From Aphelocoma coerulescens (lineage: Eukaryota; Chordata; Aves; Passeriformes; Corvidae), in NCBI RefSeq assembly GCF_041296385.1, contig NC_091016.1:14669497-14733496 (forward strand): DNA of 64,000 nucleotides, written 5' to 3'. A model generated the notes under the pieces. That model saw only the letters and a list, made by a program, of their open reading frames with translations. It did not search any database and was not told the origin of the DNA. The position numbers were made by a program, and so were the translations under genes. This document shows positions 1 to 10,926 of the stretch, in pieces. Within the stretch, counting starts at the first letter, position 1, and each line of letters opens with the position of its first letter.

Positions 1-597
1 TGGAGGGTGGGACAATGGGTTCATCTGCTCCTTGCTGGAGTCAGTGAAGGGTGGAGGAGTCATTCAAGCATGGTGAAAGGGGAATTGCCCACAGGAAGGA
101 CATTTTGGTCAGCCTGAGGTGCAGCAAGTCCTGCTGTGCCATGCTGCTGCTTTCCTGCAGGACCTCCCCGAGCACGATGACCGTCCTGTGGGGACAGCAG
201 GCTCTGTGGGTTCAGGGCTGACCCCATTGCCAGATGTGAGGGCACTTCCCAGGAGGGTCCTAGCTGACACATACGCTCCTTGCCTGTCACCCCATGTCCT
301 CTGCTGACCCCTGCCACAACTTTGAGGATATAAGAGGGGAGTGAACGTTAACCCAGGGCCCCTCGAGATTCTCCTGACCTCGTGCCTCCCCACAGCTGCC
401 ATGGGCAACACTGTGGGGAACGGGGACAGACACAGCAAGGCACTCCTTGTGCACACACACACACACACACACGTTTCCCTTCTCTCCATCTTTCCCAGGG
501 CTCTCTCCCTCCTGAAGGGTGCAAATGGGTTTAGGGTCGCCCTGGCAGGCTGCAGGTCGGCCGGGGGGATGCGGGCAGGAGCTGACCGGCCAGGGTG
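1..597. other. 5' flank of SLC8A1, no gene recognised
   Basis: This is moderately GC-rich non-coding sequence upstream of the CpG island. Several frames are open for 60 to 280 codons on both strands, but they overlap each other, resemble no protein family I know and read through low-complexity sequence, so I treat them as chance. The only structured element is the CA microsatellite at 452-472. An upstream alternative first exon of SLC8A1 could lie here or further left, since mammals use several tissue-specific first exons, but I see no donor or promoter strong enough to call. Confidence 0.5.
452..472. repeat. (CA)n microsatellite
   Basis: About ten uninterrupted CA dinucleotides. It lies about 550 bp upstream of a second alternating purine-pyrimidine tract at 1004-1028. 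It is likely polymorphic in length. Confidence 0.95.
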
Positions 598-780
598 GGA
601 TGGGATGGGCTGGGCTGTGCTGGGCTGGAGGCAGGCAGGGTATGGATGGGGACTGTCCCGGCCAGGGCAGAGCAGGACAGGGGACAAGCACGGCATGAAT
701 GGAAACTGTCCCGGGCAGGACGGGCAGGGCTGGGGGCAGGCAGGGCAGGGCTAGGGACTGCCCCAAGCAGGGAGGGCAGG
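598..780. repeat. Degenerate GC-rich minisatellite, period about 52 bp
   Basis: The motif GACTGTCCC or a close variant occurs at 651, 704 (AACTGTCCC) and 756 (GACTGCCCC), spaced 53 and 52 bp. Each copy is followed by a G-rich stretch such as GGCCAGGGCAG or GGGCAGGACGGGCAGGG. The G-rich segment before the first motif (621-650, GGCAGGCAGGG) resembles the one before the third (735-755), which suggests a fourth partial unit. The copies are diverged, so this is an old tandem duplication. It borders the left edge of the CpG island. Confidence 0.55.
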
Positions 781-1003
781 GCTGCTGGGGGTGGGTCCGC
801 GACCAGCCCTGCCTTTCAAAGTCCTTCGATCCGAGGAGGAGTTCGGGAAATTTTTCCAGCAGCGGGAGGAGGAGGAGGGCTGAAGCTGCTCCCCAGGAGG
901 AGGGACGGCGGGTCTCTCGCTGGCCGCGCACCGCGGCGGAGGGATGCGGAGGGAGGGGAGGCTGCCTGCGGGGCGGGCCGGCTGAGCGCATCCCCGGGGC
1001 GCC

Positions 1004-1028
1004 TGTGTGTGTGTGTGTGCGCGCGCGC
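1004..1028. repeat. (TG)n(CG)n alternating tract, Z-DNA prone
   Basis: Twenty-five bases of strict purine-pyrimidine alternation: a TG run passing directly into a GC run. Such sequences adopt left-handed Z-DNA readily under negative supercoiling. It abuts the polypyrimidine tract and lies about 200 bp upstream of the putative exon 1 donor. Confidence 0.9.
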
Positions 1029-1124
1029 TCCCTCCATCCATCCCTCCATCCCTCCCTTCCTTCCTCCCTCCCTTCTCCCTCCCTCCCTCCCTCTCTCTCT
1101 CTCTCCCTCCCTCCCTCCCTCCCG
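1028..1124. repeat. Polypyrimidine (CCTCC/CT)n tract
   Basis: Nearly 100 bases of C and T on the + strand, interrupted by only a few A residues in CCATCC units near its start. It includes CCCTCC repeats and a (CT)n core around 1090-1103. Tracts like this can form triplex H-DNA and are common at vertebrate TATA-less promoters. Initiation within or just after it is plausible but not shown. Confidence 0.9.
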
Positions 1125-1232
1125 CCCGCCGCCGCGCCGCAGCCGCGCACCGGGGCTCCGCCGCCCGCCCCGCCGCGATGCCCCGCCGCTGCTGAGCCGG
1201 CCCCGGCGACGCCCGCTCCTGCCCCCCGCCAG
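1125..1232 (+). other. SLC8A1: SLC8A1 non-coding exon 1 (5' UTR), start uncertain
   Basis: The 3' boundary is supported by the donor CAG|GTAGGA, with GT at 1233-1234. The 5' boundary is only a placeholder at the end of the polypyrimidine tract. Known SLC8A1 genes have a non-coding first exon spliced to a large second exon that carries the start codon, and this arrangement matches. Spliced to 10920, the main reading frame enters exon 1 without a stop. No in-frame ATG lies between 649 and the exon end (the nearest is at 646), so translation should begin in exon 2. A five-codon upstream ORF lies at 1178-1195. Alternative first exons may exist outside or within intron 1. Confidence 0.55.
1178..1195 (+). 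other. Five-codon upstream ORF in candidate 5' UTR
   Basis: ATG at 1178 opens a frame reading MPRRC followed by TGA at 1193-1195. The -3 base is G, so the context is moderate. It is not in the frame of the exchanger. If transcription starts upstream of 1178 it could dampen translation; if it starts downstream it is irrelevant. Confidence 0.4.
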
Positions 1233-1475
1233 GTAGGACCGCGACCGACCGGCCCCCGCCCCGACCCTGCCCAGCCTCACGCTGCTTCCTACACCGCGAT
1301 CCGAGTGCCGGGGGAGACTGCGGGGGGGAGCGGCATGGGGGACCCGGAGCCGTGTGGGAGCCGATGGGGAGGCGGCGGTAGGATGCTCACACTCACACGC
1401 ACCCGGGAATGCTTTCTACAACCCAGCCACGACACCTCTAGGCAGGCGAAGGGGCTCGCCGCCCTCCCCACCCGG

Positions 1476-1495
1476 CCAATCGCGACATGTCGCGA
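1476..1495 (+). promoter_or_regulatory. CCAAT box fused to 16-bp CpG palindrome
   Basis: CCAAT at 1476-1480 runs directly into the perfect 16-bp palindrome TCGCGACATGTCGCGA (1480-1495), two TCGCGA half-sites around CATG. CCAAT is the NF-Y motif and TCGCGA-type sequences recur in CpG-island promoters. It lies about 245 bp downstream of the putative exon 1 donor, so it may belong to a second start site or an intronic enhancer within the island. Function is inferred from motif only. Confidence 0.5.
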
Positions 1496-4400
1496 CGGGA
1501 GGCGCGGCTGCGGCGGGGGTCGCTTCCCCCTTAGCCCGAGAGCCGGGCATTGCCGGGCAGGTGGGGTCGGGCAGGGCTCTGAGGCAAATCTCCCTCCCCG
1601 GGGGGCTCTCGGGCACATCCCCCCGTGCGCGGCGGGGTGCGGTGCCTCCGCCTGGCGGGGCTGTGCGTGCCTCCCGGCGGGGCTGCTTTTCCTGCCTTGA
1701 AACGCTTCCCGAGGCGAGTGGTCGGAGGCACCTGCAGCCCCGCTGAAATTCCCGTCTTCGTCTGGAGCAGCGTGTGGTATTGAGGGCTGGCATTAAGCAG
1801 AGCTCATCACGTAGGCTTTGTCTAGGTGGAAGCATGGCTGGGGCTCTTCCGTCATCTTGAGTTTAATTCTTTATTCACAGCCTTGTTGCTTCCTTCCCCG
1901 CGGAGCCGTGCAAAACAACTCCACACTCTGCTCTGTCTCCAAGGCGAGAGCAAACTGCCAAAATGTTGCAGAAATGCAGCAAGCAGTAGGGAGGACTGGA
2001 GTCTGAAAATGAAAGCTGTAGTAAAATCACAAGGTCACGGGCGTGTGGGTGCGAGTGTGTGCTTTCAGGGCTCCTTTTCGCTTGCGCTTTGCAGGCACCT
2101 TTTCGTTCCTCCAGTCCCAGATGTTGGAAATCCGCAAGTCAGGCAATGGACACGAAGGCTGAGAGTGGCTGGGGTTGTCTGTGTGCTCCCCTGGCACCTG
2201 CCTAGGAATTCATGTGCTTTTTGTCACCATCACAGAGAAGGGGTGCGCTTTTATGTAGAAAAGGGAAGCTGGGACACTTGCATATTGATGTGATGGTGGC
2301 ATCCAGGAAAAAAAGAGCTGTGCTATATGGCTTTGGCTGGGGACGTGGCTATCATCAAAGAAAGGCATTTGTGATCCCTTGGGAGCATCTCTTAGCTGTT
2401 TCTTTTTCCCCCTTTCCTTCTGATGGGTTCTTCAACAGCAGCTTTGCCCCTTGTGCAGCACAGACATTTAGTCCAAATAGGGACATCATGTAGCATTTCT
2501 AGGACTATCACCTGCCAGCCAAGCCATGAACCCCCACCACCAACTCCCAGGAAAGCTGTCTGACTCCTCTTATGCTCCCACCAGCTGTGTTGGCATGAAC
2601 AACTCCTAAGTCAGTGCTAGGGAGCCACGTTGGTCAAAGCTTCCTCTCTACCAGGGTTTGCATCCAAGATACCTGAGCAGGTTGGACATACTCTCTATGT
2701 CCAGCATCCCTGAGTGCCAACACGGAGCAGCGCAGTTCTAACCTGATGAAACTTTGCTTGCTTCTCTCTCCCCCACTTTCACTACGGTTTTTGTAATCTA
2801 TTGGCTGTGAATTGCTCCTGAGACTTAAATATTCACTGTCCTGTAGCTGCCCAGGCTGCACCTTGTCTTCGGTCCTGGCACTGCTGTACATGACATGGCA
2901 CAAACTCTGGTTTACATCCTTGCTCTTGCGAGTCTGTACAGCACCTTAAATGATGTTGTATAGGCACAGCCAATTCTCTGCCTTTTGTAGTGTCTTGGTA
3001 TGTTCAGGGCTTTCAGGGCTGCAGTTTTCTGGCGTTGCATCTAGGACAGAATTTGGGTTTCTGCTGTGGCTTTGGGGGGATACAGTCCTGATGGCTCACT
3101 GGGGAAAAGCCCCTGTTCTCCAGCACCCTGACAGAACTTAGATCCTGTCATAAAGCCCAGTGCCCCACAAGATCCAAGCATCACTGGATGACCAATCAAC
3201 AGGTTGGTCACAGACAACACAAGTGAGAGTGGCTCTCCTTGAGACTGGCACAGGGAACAACCTGCAGCTCTGTCCAAGCTCACGGTGCTGGGATCTGCAT
3301 GTGCTCCCAGCTCCTGGACATTGATGCACACAGCTGTGCAAATCCTGGCTGCACCTGGAGCTGCTGTGCTCTTGATACTCTGGCATCCACTATGGGCTGA
3401 GCTCCCTGACTGGGCTTTCCCTTGCCAAGGGTGTGAGTGGTATCTCTCCAGCTGTTTTCAGGAACCTTGGAGGAACTTGGTTTTTGCTGTTACCTCTATC
3501 CCTCTGGTGATTTTAACTGAAATTGGAAAGAGGGGGGAGCGATGTGAACAGACAGACAGACATGGAAACTGTGATTTCATGTGCCTGGCTTCCTAAGGAA
3601 ACCTGGCTACAAATAGAAATGAGATTTGGTGCTGCAAAGAGCTCCTGAGGAGACAGAGAAGGCGGGGGAGTCTGAGGAGAAGGAAGGGGTGGTTAACCTT
3701 GTGTTTGAGATAGGCAAAGAAGGCCTGGCACACACCTGGGATTAGAATCCCTTGCCTGAGGTCTGGGGGTCTAAAAGCTGGCCATCTGTTCGGCACTAGC
3801 ATCCAGCTCCCTCTAGAGTCAGCCGTGCCAGAGCTGTGTCTCTGGAAGTGGCTCTGCTGGGAGATGCTACCACCCTTCCCCAGCCAGGAGCAGTCACACA
3901 GCTGATGGATGGAGCATGCCAGGGTGAGCCCCCAGCCCAGCCCAACTTGCCCAGCTCCTGTCCAGTACCGTGCCTGAATTGCCCAGGTCAACAGCCTGCA
4001 TTTGCATCAGTCTTTCCCCACATCCATCCCCATGGATGTCTCCACCTCTTCATCCCTGGATGGGTGCAGGGAGCTGGGGATGGGGATTTATCTCTTCTCC
4101 CTCAAAGCTTTCTGTTCCTGCAGGGCCCAGGGGAGCATCCTGCTGCACAGAAGACCCACACGCAGCTACAAACCCAGTGCAAAAATAGTCCCAGAGGGAA
4201 GAGCGGACACAGGCACAGAGGAAAGCAACAGGCCTGTTAATTCCTCCCTTCTGGCCCCTTTGGAGCACCTCTGGGCAGATACTTCCTCCCCAGGCTGCCC
4301 AAGAGCCTCAGGCTTATTAGGAGTGTTTTATTCTCCCAGCACCCACAGGAGATGCTCTTCCCATTTTACACAGAGACGCGGAGCACAGGGAGATGCAGGG

Positions 4401-4648
4401 CTGCCCTGGCATCACACAGGGAGTCTGCCAGCCAGGCAGCCTCAGGGCCAGCTCGTGGAGAACGGGCAGACTGTGCTTAAATCAGCAAGGGAGATGCACA
4501 GGCAGAGAGGAAGGCATCAGCAACCCAAGAGGAATCACAGGAAAGAGCCTGATGCTGCTTGATAAGGAAAAGACCAAAGGCAGGTGGTAAGGATAAAGAA
4601 ATGGTCTGAAGACAGCAGCAAGTAGGAAGACAGTTGTTTAAAAAGCAG

Positions 4649-4675
4649 ACAAACAAACAAACAAAAAAAAACCCC
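4649..4675. repeat. (CAAA)n / A-rich simple repeat
   Basis: Four CAAA units followed by a run of nine A. No flanking LINE or SINE body was recognised, so it is called as a simple repeat only. Confidence 0.85.
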
Positions 4676-7600
4676 AGTCCCAGAGAAATGTGGCATTTCC
4701 CCCTTGCTTCTTGTTTCCTGGCATATTCCTTGCTGAGATCTTGAGTCGTGGGAGAAAGGGACAACTTGACACTTGGTCTCCATGCATAAAAAGCAAGACT
4801 GTAATCTCCCTGACAAACTGTTCCAAGCTCATTCTCTGCAAGCTGCCCCCAAATTCATCCAATGTGGTTGAAATTTTATATCAGGGATGTTTTATTTTCT
4901 CTATTTATCTGTTTATTTTGGAAAGTTGCTGGGGAATTTGTGGGAGGAGATTGGATGTTTCATTGAAGAGATAGGATACTTGGAAAAATCAGTTGCAGAC
5001 TGATAATTATTCTTACTTTTTAATGTCCTTTACAGAAACCAGGGTGGCCTGAAATGTGTTTTACTTGATCGGCTTCATGGAGGGCTTGTGCCTCTGACTA
5101 TATTTGGGAAGGTTTTGATGTTTTTTTGTACTGATGCAATCAGGATGCTGATGGCCTGGAAATCATTTTCCTGATGTGGAGATCTAGAGGGTCATGGGTA
5201 GGGGATGCCAGCAGGCTGTGCCTGTTTTGGAGTGGCAGAGCTGGGTGAAAGGGAGCAGGAGCCAGGCAGAGCCGGAGCAGGGAAGCGAGCCAAGGGTTTT
5301 CCAAGCAGTGTTTAAAGTGCCGTCACGCTATGCAGCCCTGAGCAGCAACACAGTCTTTGGACTTAGCAGCTCTCCTCCACGGTTTGGATGTACAGCCAGT
5401 GTGTTGGAAGGGTCCTTTTCCTGCTCTGATAGGTAAATCTCACAGCTGCCAGGAGCCCACTTTTACCAAAGCTGTGCCACGGGGTCAGCATCAAGATTGG
5501 AAGTGAAGCCAGCAGAGCCTGTGGCTGTCCAGACAGATCTCCAAGCACCCTGTACCTCCTTGCAGGGCTGTTGGCATCTGTTTTGTGTCCCTTGGCTGCT
5601 GGACCTATAATGGTCAGAGACCAGACAGTTTGGGTTTTTTTTCCTACAGCTCTGTCTTTTCTCAGTACGGGCTTTGCCCAAGCTGCCTGCTGTAAAGTAG
5701 GCTGCTGGTTTCAGTGAGGCACAGGTGTACAGGCTTGGGCACAGCCAGGCAGGGTCAGCAGCAGAGGAGAAGTTTACTATTCCTTCAAAGATTGGGCCAT
5801 GGCTGTAAGTCCCGTGCGTGGAGGCAAGGTATGCAGTGCTTTCTCCCGGGAAGGCTGCTCATTGCTTGCAGTAAATTCTTCTCCTGCAAGAGAAGCTGGG
5901 GAAGGGCTGCTGTAATGTGGGGACTTCAGGTTTGACCTGGGGTAGGAGAGAGTCTGCCTTTTTGGGGCTTGCTGTCTTTTCCCCAGGGACACTGTCAGGG
6001 GAGGGAGCAGCTGAGTTGCTTTGAGCCTGTGTTTCTCTGGCTTGCAGGCTGGCTGTGCCTTGCAGTGACCACTGGCTGCTTCTTTGCCAGTTTTTGGCCC
6101 CTCTGTCTTTCTCCAGCCTGTGACACCAGCAAAGGGTGGCTTGAATGGTCTTCCCTGTCTCTTCCTAGTGCACCCTCACTAGGAAAAGGTCCTCTCTTGT
6201 CTAGCTCTGGCTGTAGGATGGGAAAAGACTCTTGGGGAATCCCCGTGATTGCAACACACCCCTGGTTGTGTTCCCACATCGTGTTGAAAAGCAGCCGCTC
6301 TCGTGTGAAGTGCAAACTTTCTACTGGTCCCCAGCAAGTGACCAGGCACCCTGTGGGGAGAGGGTGCTGCTCCAAGCTGCTGCACGGTGGTGACACAGCT
6401 GTGGGGACACCTTCTCCCATCATCCCAGCTGGCAGTAAATTCGCAGTGGTGATGTTCATTATGAAGCCGGTGTCGCAGTGGGGTGGGCACCGTTGGGTAG
6501 CACTGGTGGTGGCTGTGATGGCGTGAACGCTGCTGTGTTACAGCTGCTCTGTACAGGTTTTCTGTGGGATGCTGGGAAAAAAAATTCCACATGGGAAGCC
6601 TCTCAGTCTTTTCTTTTTGTGGCCACTCACTCCTCATGAGCCCAGGCTATTTCCTTCCGTGCCCAGTCCTTCTGTAATTAAAGTGTCTGGACCAGCAGAG
6701 TTTTCTCAGTGCTCTTAAAAATAATGGTGCTTCTAGTGTGGTGCAAATGGTCATAGACCTGTGTGTGATACAAAGCTTCAGGGAAATAACAGAGGGAGGG
6801 TCTTACAGTGGATATTTCTAGGCTGAAGTGCCCCGATGGAGACAGGACTTTTGGGAAGCTGCTGCAAAGAAAAAGCTGTGCTTTGTTTAAATGCAGAGCA
6901 GCTTTCAGGCTCGCTTTGCATGCAACAACCAGTCAGCCTGAAGGATCGATGCTGCCAGGGAAAGATCAGAGCAGACTCTGAAAGGCTGTTTCCTCCCCAT
7001 CTGGCAGCTCCCTGAGCTGGGGGGCAGGAGCATGAGCTGGCAGCAGGAGCTCTCTCCTACCAATTTGTAAAACCTAGAGCTCCCATGTCCAGCAGGGAGG
7101 CAAATACCTCTGCAGCCCTCCCACCCCTGCTGTGGGCAACAACTGCCCTCCTGGTGTTTCACAACACCAAGGGGTGGAATAAAGGCTGGACTGACAGCCC
7201 TTGGCTGAGAGCTCCATCTAAACTGAGGTTGTTGTGCAGCCTCTCACAGGGTTTCCTGACTCTGCAAAAACACCTGCTGGCACCCCTGTGGAGCTTGTCT
7301 GAACCCAGGCTGGGCTCTGTCTCTCCTGGTTAGTTTTAGCTCTCCCTTAGAGCTCTCCAGCAGCACCAGGACAGTTCCCCTCCTGCAGTGGTAGAAAGGT
7401 CTCAGGGTGCTGTCCCTGGGCATCAGGTGGTGTTTATGGGCAGGGCTGTGCTGGCCCGGGACAGCACTTTGGGATTTTTCACCACACATGTATGGCCAGC
7501 ACCAAGCCTGAGAGCAGCCTGTGCCCCTCTCCAGTGCTGCCATGATCCCTCTGGCCCCAGAGGCACTGGGGCAGTGCCACCAAGGCCACGAGCACCGTGG

Positions 7601-8334
7601 CAGGCAGGGTTTGCTGGAGCTGCCGGCCTGGCACTGTGCATCAGCTGCTGCACACGCTTTTATTGCTGATGGCCAGGATGGGAAATGCAATTGAGACACC
7701 TTAATGAAAAGCTAACAAAGTTCAGTTTGGAGGGAGGGCTGCTCTTCAGGTAGCCTTGCTTTTCTGGGAATATTCCTACACTATGCCACAGTGTGCTGAC
7801 CATGAGCTGAGACTGTAGGCAAATGCAGAGTAAGAGGGTCTCTGGGGACCAAGCTGTTTATTTTGGATTGTACAAATAAAGAAATGCTGATGATTTAATA
7901 GCAGGTGCTTCTCAGAGATATTTTGAGTGTCGGGCTCTGGCTGCATGTGTGTAACTAGCATGTTGTGGCCAAGCATTTTCTAGCTCTTCATAATTCCTGA
8001 GCCTCACTGTGACTTGGTTTAAGTAGGAAAACTGGTCATGGTGTGTGAATCTTGCTTGATGACTACACCACAAAATGCTGGAGAAAGTACAACAAGAGTT
8101 GGGGGATGCTGCTGCTGCTCAGAGGAGGCACATTGGCATGGCTGGTGGGTGTCTCTTCCAAAGCTCCAGCCATTTCTTATCCCTCTCCAGAAAAGCTCCA
8201 CATTTCTTACCTCCTGACATCTGAGGGAAAAATATTGTTTGTACATGGAGTGCTGGTTGGGAATGCCAGAAATATGGATTGCTCAGATGCAAGCCTCTAG
8301 GCCTTTTTTCCCCCTGTAGTATGGGACTCAATTT

Positions 8335-8372
8335 CAAACAAACAAACAAACAAACAAATAAACCAAACCAAA
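8335..8372. repeat. (CAAA)n simple repeat
   Basis: Six to seven CAAA units decaying into AAATAAACC and CCAAACC. As at 4649 there is no recognisable mobile-element body on either side. Confidence 0.9.
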
Positions 8373-9355
8373 ACCCAGTTTATATTAGAATGTTTGAAAG
8401 GGGAAAAACCTGGTAAATAAAGTTCAAATTACTTATTAATTTGATTTCATGGGTGTCTTTTTTCTGAATGAGACTTCCAGTACCCAAATCCTTTTAAGGC
8501 TGGAGAGTTGGTCCAAAGTGTGATGGGACTCTCCTATTCTTCATGACCTAAATCAGTGACCCAAAGCATAATTTTTTTTCTAGAACCATCTGTTTTCTCT
8601 TCTTGCCAAGGGGATTTCACAATGCCTGATTGCTCTGAATAATTTTACATGTGCAGGAATATGACTTGCCACAGGGAGAAAAATTAACTGAACAGGGACA
8701 GGTGGATGTTCTTGAGTTTTCTGAAGAAACTACTACCCTTCAGAAGGAGAGGGTGAAGAACCATGCAACTGAGTAATATTTTATGCCCACAATGAAGTTT
8801 TTTAAGCCTACATATTTAAAAAGGAAACAAAACTACACTAAGGAGCTATCTTGGATAAACAGAGTAGGTACCAAGTCAGTCTGTGTTTTGACAGCCCCTT
8901 TATCAAATGTGTCCATGACTTGGTCTGGAGCAGTGTGAAACACAGGAGTACAGATGTTGGGTGACTAATTCATGCTTCAGCTAAATTTCAGTGACCGTGA
9001 ATGCACATCTGTTTCAGCTTAGCCAGCCACTGAACGGCCTGCAACAAGGTGCTCCTCTTTACAAACATCATGCTTGCATTTTTTTTTCACTTTGGGCTTG
9101 TAAGTGGTGGCTACGGATCGAATTTGGGGAAGCAGAAGGTACCCAGGGGCTATGATCAGGGGGGCAATGAGTCTGGTAGTAAGAGCTTTTTTGTAGCATT
9201 AGCAGGAATCCCAATGCAAACAACTTTCTTTTAAATCTGTCTTCCTAGAAGACACTTGCTTTTTCTTATTCAATTTATCTGTTCTTATCACCCAGCTCTC
9301 TGATTTGCTCACTTCCTCCACTATGTATCTTTTTCTTTTCTTAATTACAATACCA

Positions 9356-9388
9356 GGGAGGGGGGGGGGGGGGGGGTGGGGGGGTTGG
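9356..9388. repeat. Poly-G tract (17 G plus 7 G)
   Basis: GGG, A, 17 consecutive G, T, 7 G, TT, GG. The C-rich strand reads through a proline-rich frame that is an artefact of the tract. A G-quadruplex is possible on the + strand, which is the RNA strand of intron 1. The exact length is prone to sequencing error. Confidence 0.9.
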
Positions 9389-10029
9389 AGGCAGACCAAC
9401 AGTTCCTGGTGAGAAAATGCCATTCATATAAAGCTGTCTTGATAAATTCTCAGTATTATTCTTCCAGACCAATAATCCTACTGCAGCATCCATAAATAAA
9501 AGCAAACGGAGGAGGGGGCTTTGATCCACCAGTACAACCTCTCTTTGTGGAGTAGATCCCATACCGTGGGTGAGGGATGGTACCCATTGCTTCCTCCAGC
9601 CAGTTGTTCCCTTGCACACAGCCCTGTCCCTGCATGATATGCCCCTGCCCTAACGAGGAGTTAAAGCCTGTCATGGCTGAGCTTCATTGATTTTTTTCTT
9701 TCAGGGGTTATGGGGCTTTTATGAGCAAAATCAGCTCAGCTTTTTGTATTTCCCAGTGAAGTCGAGGTATTGACGTGCTCATTTTCCTCTCTTCATAGAA
9801 ACATTTTTAAGTACCATCTGATTAAATTAACTTGGATTGGAGAAGCGTGGTACAGCAAAGGCTCTCCTTGAGAAAAAAATACAGCTTTAATAACTAGGGA
9901 TCTGGCTTTTATTGGCTAGCAAATTTGAGAATGCAACACTGAGCATGCTCAGGGTTTTTTTTTCACTGAGCATCTCTTTGTACTTAAAGGCATCTGTTCT
10001 GTCGGTTTATGCACTGTTAACTAACTGCA

Positions 10030-10310
10030 AACCTCTTTAACAGCTCCTCCGCATTGCTGGAAAATCCTGAGGCAGGACAAGGGCAAGTTCGGCTGTCACG
10101 CCTGATGACTGATGTTGTAAATGGAGTGAGAAAGGCCCTTGAAGGGGAAGCCGTCAAAGCTGACCTAGTGGGAAAAGAGCACAGGGACATGCTTCCTCTA
10201 GAAGCATGCCAAGAGAGCCAGGCTTCGATGCATATGGGGCTCCTTCCAGTTTTGGGAAGGTGCAAAGTGATGCACTGTGGAAGGAATGGCTCCAAAATCA
10301 TTAATTACAG
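10030..10310 (+). repeat. Possible decayed LINE fragment
   Basis: The segment around 10257-10300 (AAGGTGCAAAGTGATGCAC followed by GGAAGGAA) resembles the stretch of amniote CR1-type reverse transcriptase ORFs that encodes a K-x-K-V-M-H-x-G-type motif downstream of the polymerase core. The frame is open at 10054-10335, but the match is short and from memory. It could also be unique sequence. Confidence 0.25.
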
Positions 10311-10892
10311 GCTGCCCTTCTGGTGCACCTTATGACCAAGTTACTGTTAAGAGTAAGGTTTTGCCAGGGCTCAAGCTCACTTTGTGCAGATTTCTGATGT
10401 GGATTAGATGCTTGGGAGAACTGTGAGCAAGGAAAGGCTGTGAAATACATAGCCTACAGTGATTTAAAATGGCAAGTATAAAAATATTTTTTAAACTTCA
10501 TGAGGGGATAGCAGATTTCCCTGTCCTCTCCTGCTCTTACCCTGAATTCCAGTGAGTGAGTGCACAGTAATTTTGAAATGGGAAACACTTCTGCCAGCTG
10601 TGAAGCAGAGCGATGGGCTTTAATTAGATTAGAGGAACAAGAAAATGCAATTGAACAAATAGGTTTTCAACAAAGAGAAAGAAACATCATGGTAGCTAAA
10701 GGGGGTAGGTGCTAGCTTACTGGTACCATCTGAATCCATCCTGGTTCAGATGACTGAACTAGAGGATTTCTACATGGAAAACATCACCGATCATAACAAA
10801 ATGGGCTCATCAGCTGGATCTTCCTGAGTAACAGGATTACTCGATCATATCTTTGGAGAGGAAGATCTCTTCTCTCTGGTTTGCCTCACTTA

Positions 10893-10920
10893 ATGCATCT
10901 TTGCTTTTTGCCTCTTCAGG
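10893..10920 (+). other. SLC8A1: Splice acceptor of SLC8A1 exon 2
   Basis: A pyrimidine-rich tract (TTTGCTTTTTGCCTCTTC) precedes AG at 10918-10919, so exon 2 begins with G at 10920. A TTAATGC sequence about 30 bases upstream of the AG is a possible branch region. The next AG (10924-10925, in TTGAGG) has a worse context. This choice sets exon 2 at 1836 nt. Confidence 0.8.
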
Positions 10921-10926
10921 TTGAGG

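Larger units (their letters stand above)
780..1690 (+). promoter_or_regulatory. CpG island, candidate SLC8A1 promoter
   Basis: This is the only long GC- and CpG-dense block in the window. CpG is frequent from about 780 to 1690 and then falls to background. It contains GC-box-like GGGCGG sequences (for example GGGGCGGGCCGG around 970-980), a CCAAT box at 1476-1480 and no TATA box that I can see. A good splice donor at 1232/1233 sits inside it and the coding exon follows about 9.7 kb downstream. A GC-rich TATA-less first exon fits the housekeeping or brain-type NCX1 promoter described in mammals; that match is inferred. The TSS is not determined. Methylation, CAGE or ATAC data would settle it. 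Confidence 0.7.
1233..10919 (+). other. SLC8A1: SLC8A1 intron 1
   Basis: Bounded by GTAGGA at 1233 and a pyrimidine-rich acceptor ending CTCTTCAG at 10919. The first 450 bases are still CpG island; the rest is ordinary unique-looking sequence with no protein similarity I recognise. Contents are two A-rich (CAAA)n repeats, one G-run and a possible decayed LINE piece near 10.2 kb, each listed separately. Tissue-specific alternative first exons are known for this gene in mammals and could be hidden here, but none stands out. The boundaries depend on the exon 1 call. Confidence 0.6.

Noticed and set aside
109..1280. Long overlapping open frames on both strands (up to 333 codons) in the 5' flank and CpG island
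   Set aside because: GC-rich, CpG-rich and CT/GT-repeat sequence is poor in stop codons. The translations are Pro/Arg/Ser low-complexity runs in several frames at once, with no family similarity.
9341..9619. Minus-strand frame with a proline-rich end
   Set aside because: The proline run is the translation of the poly-G tract at 9356-9388.
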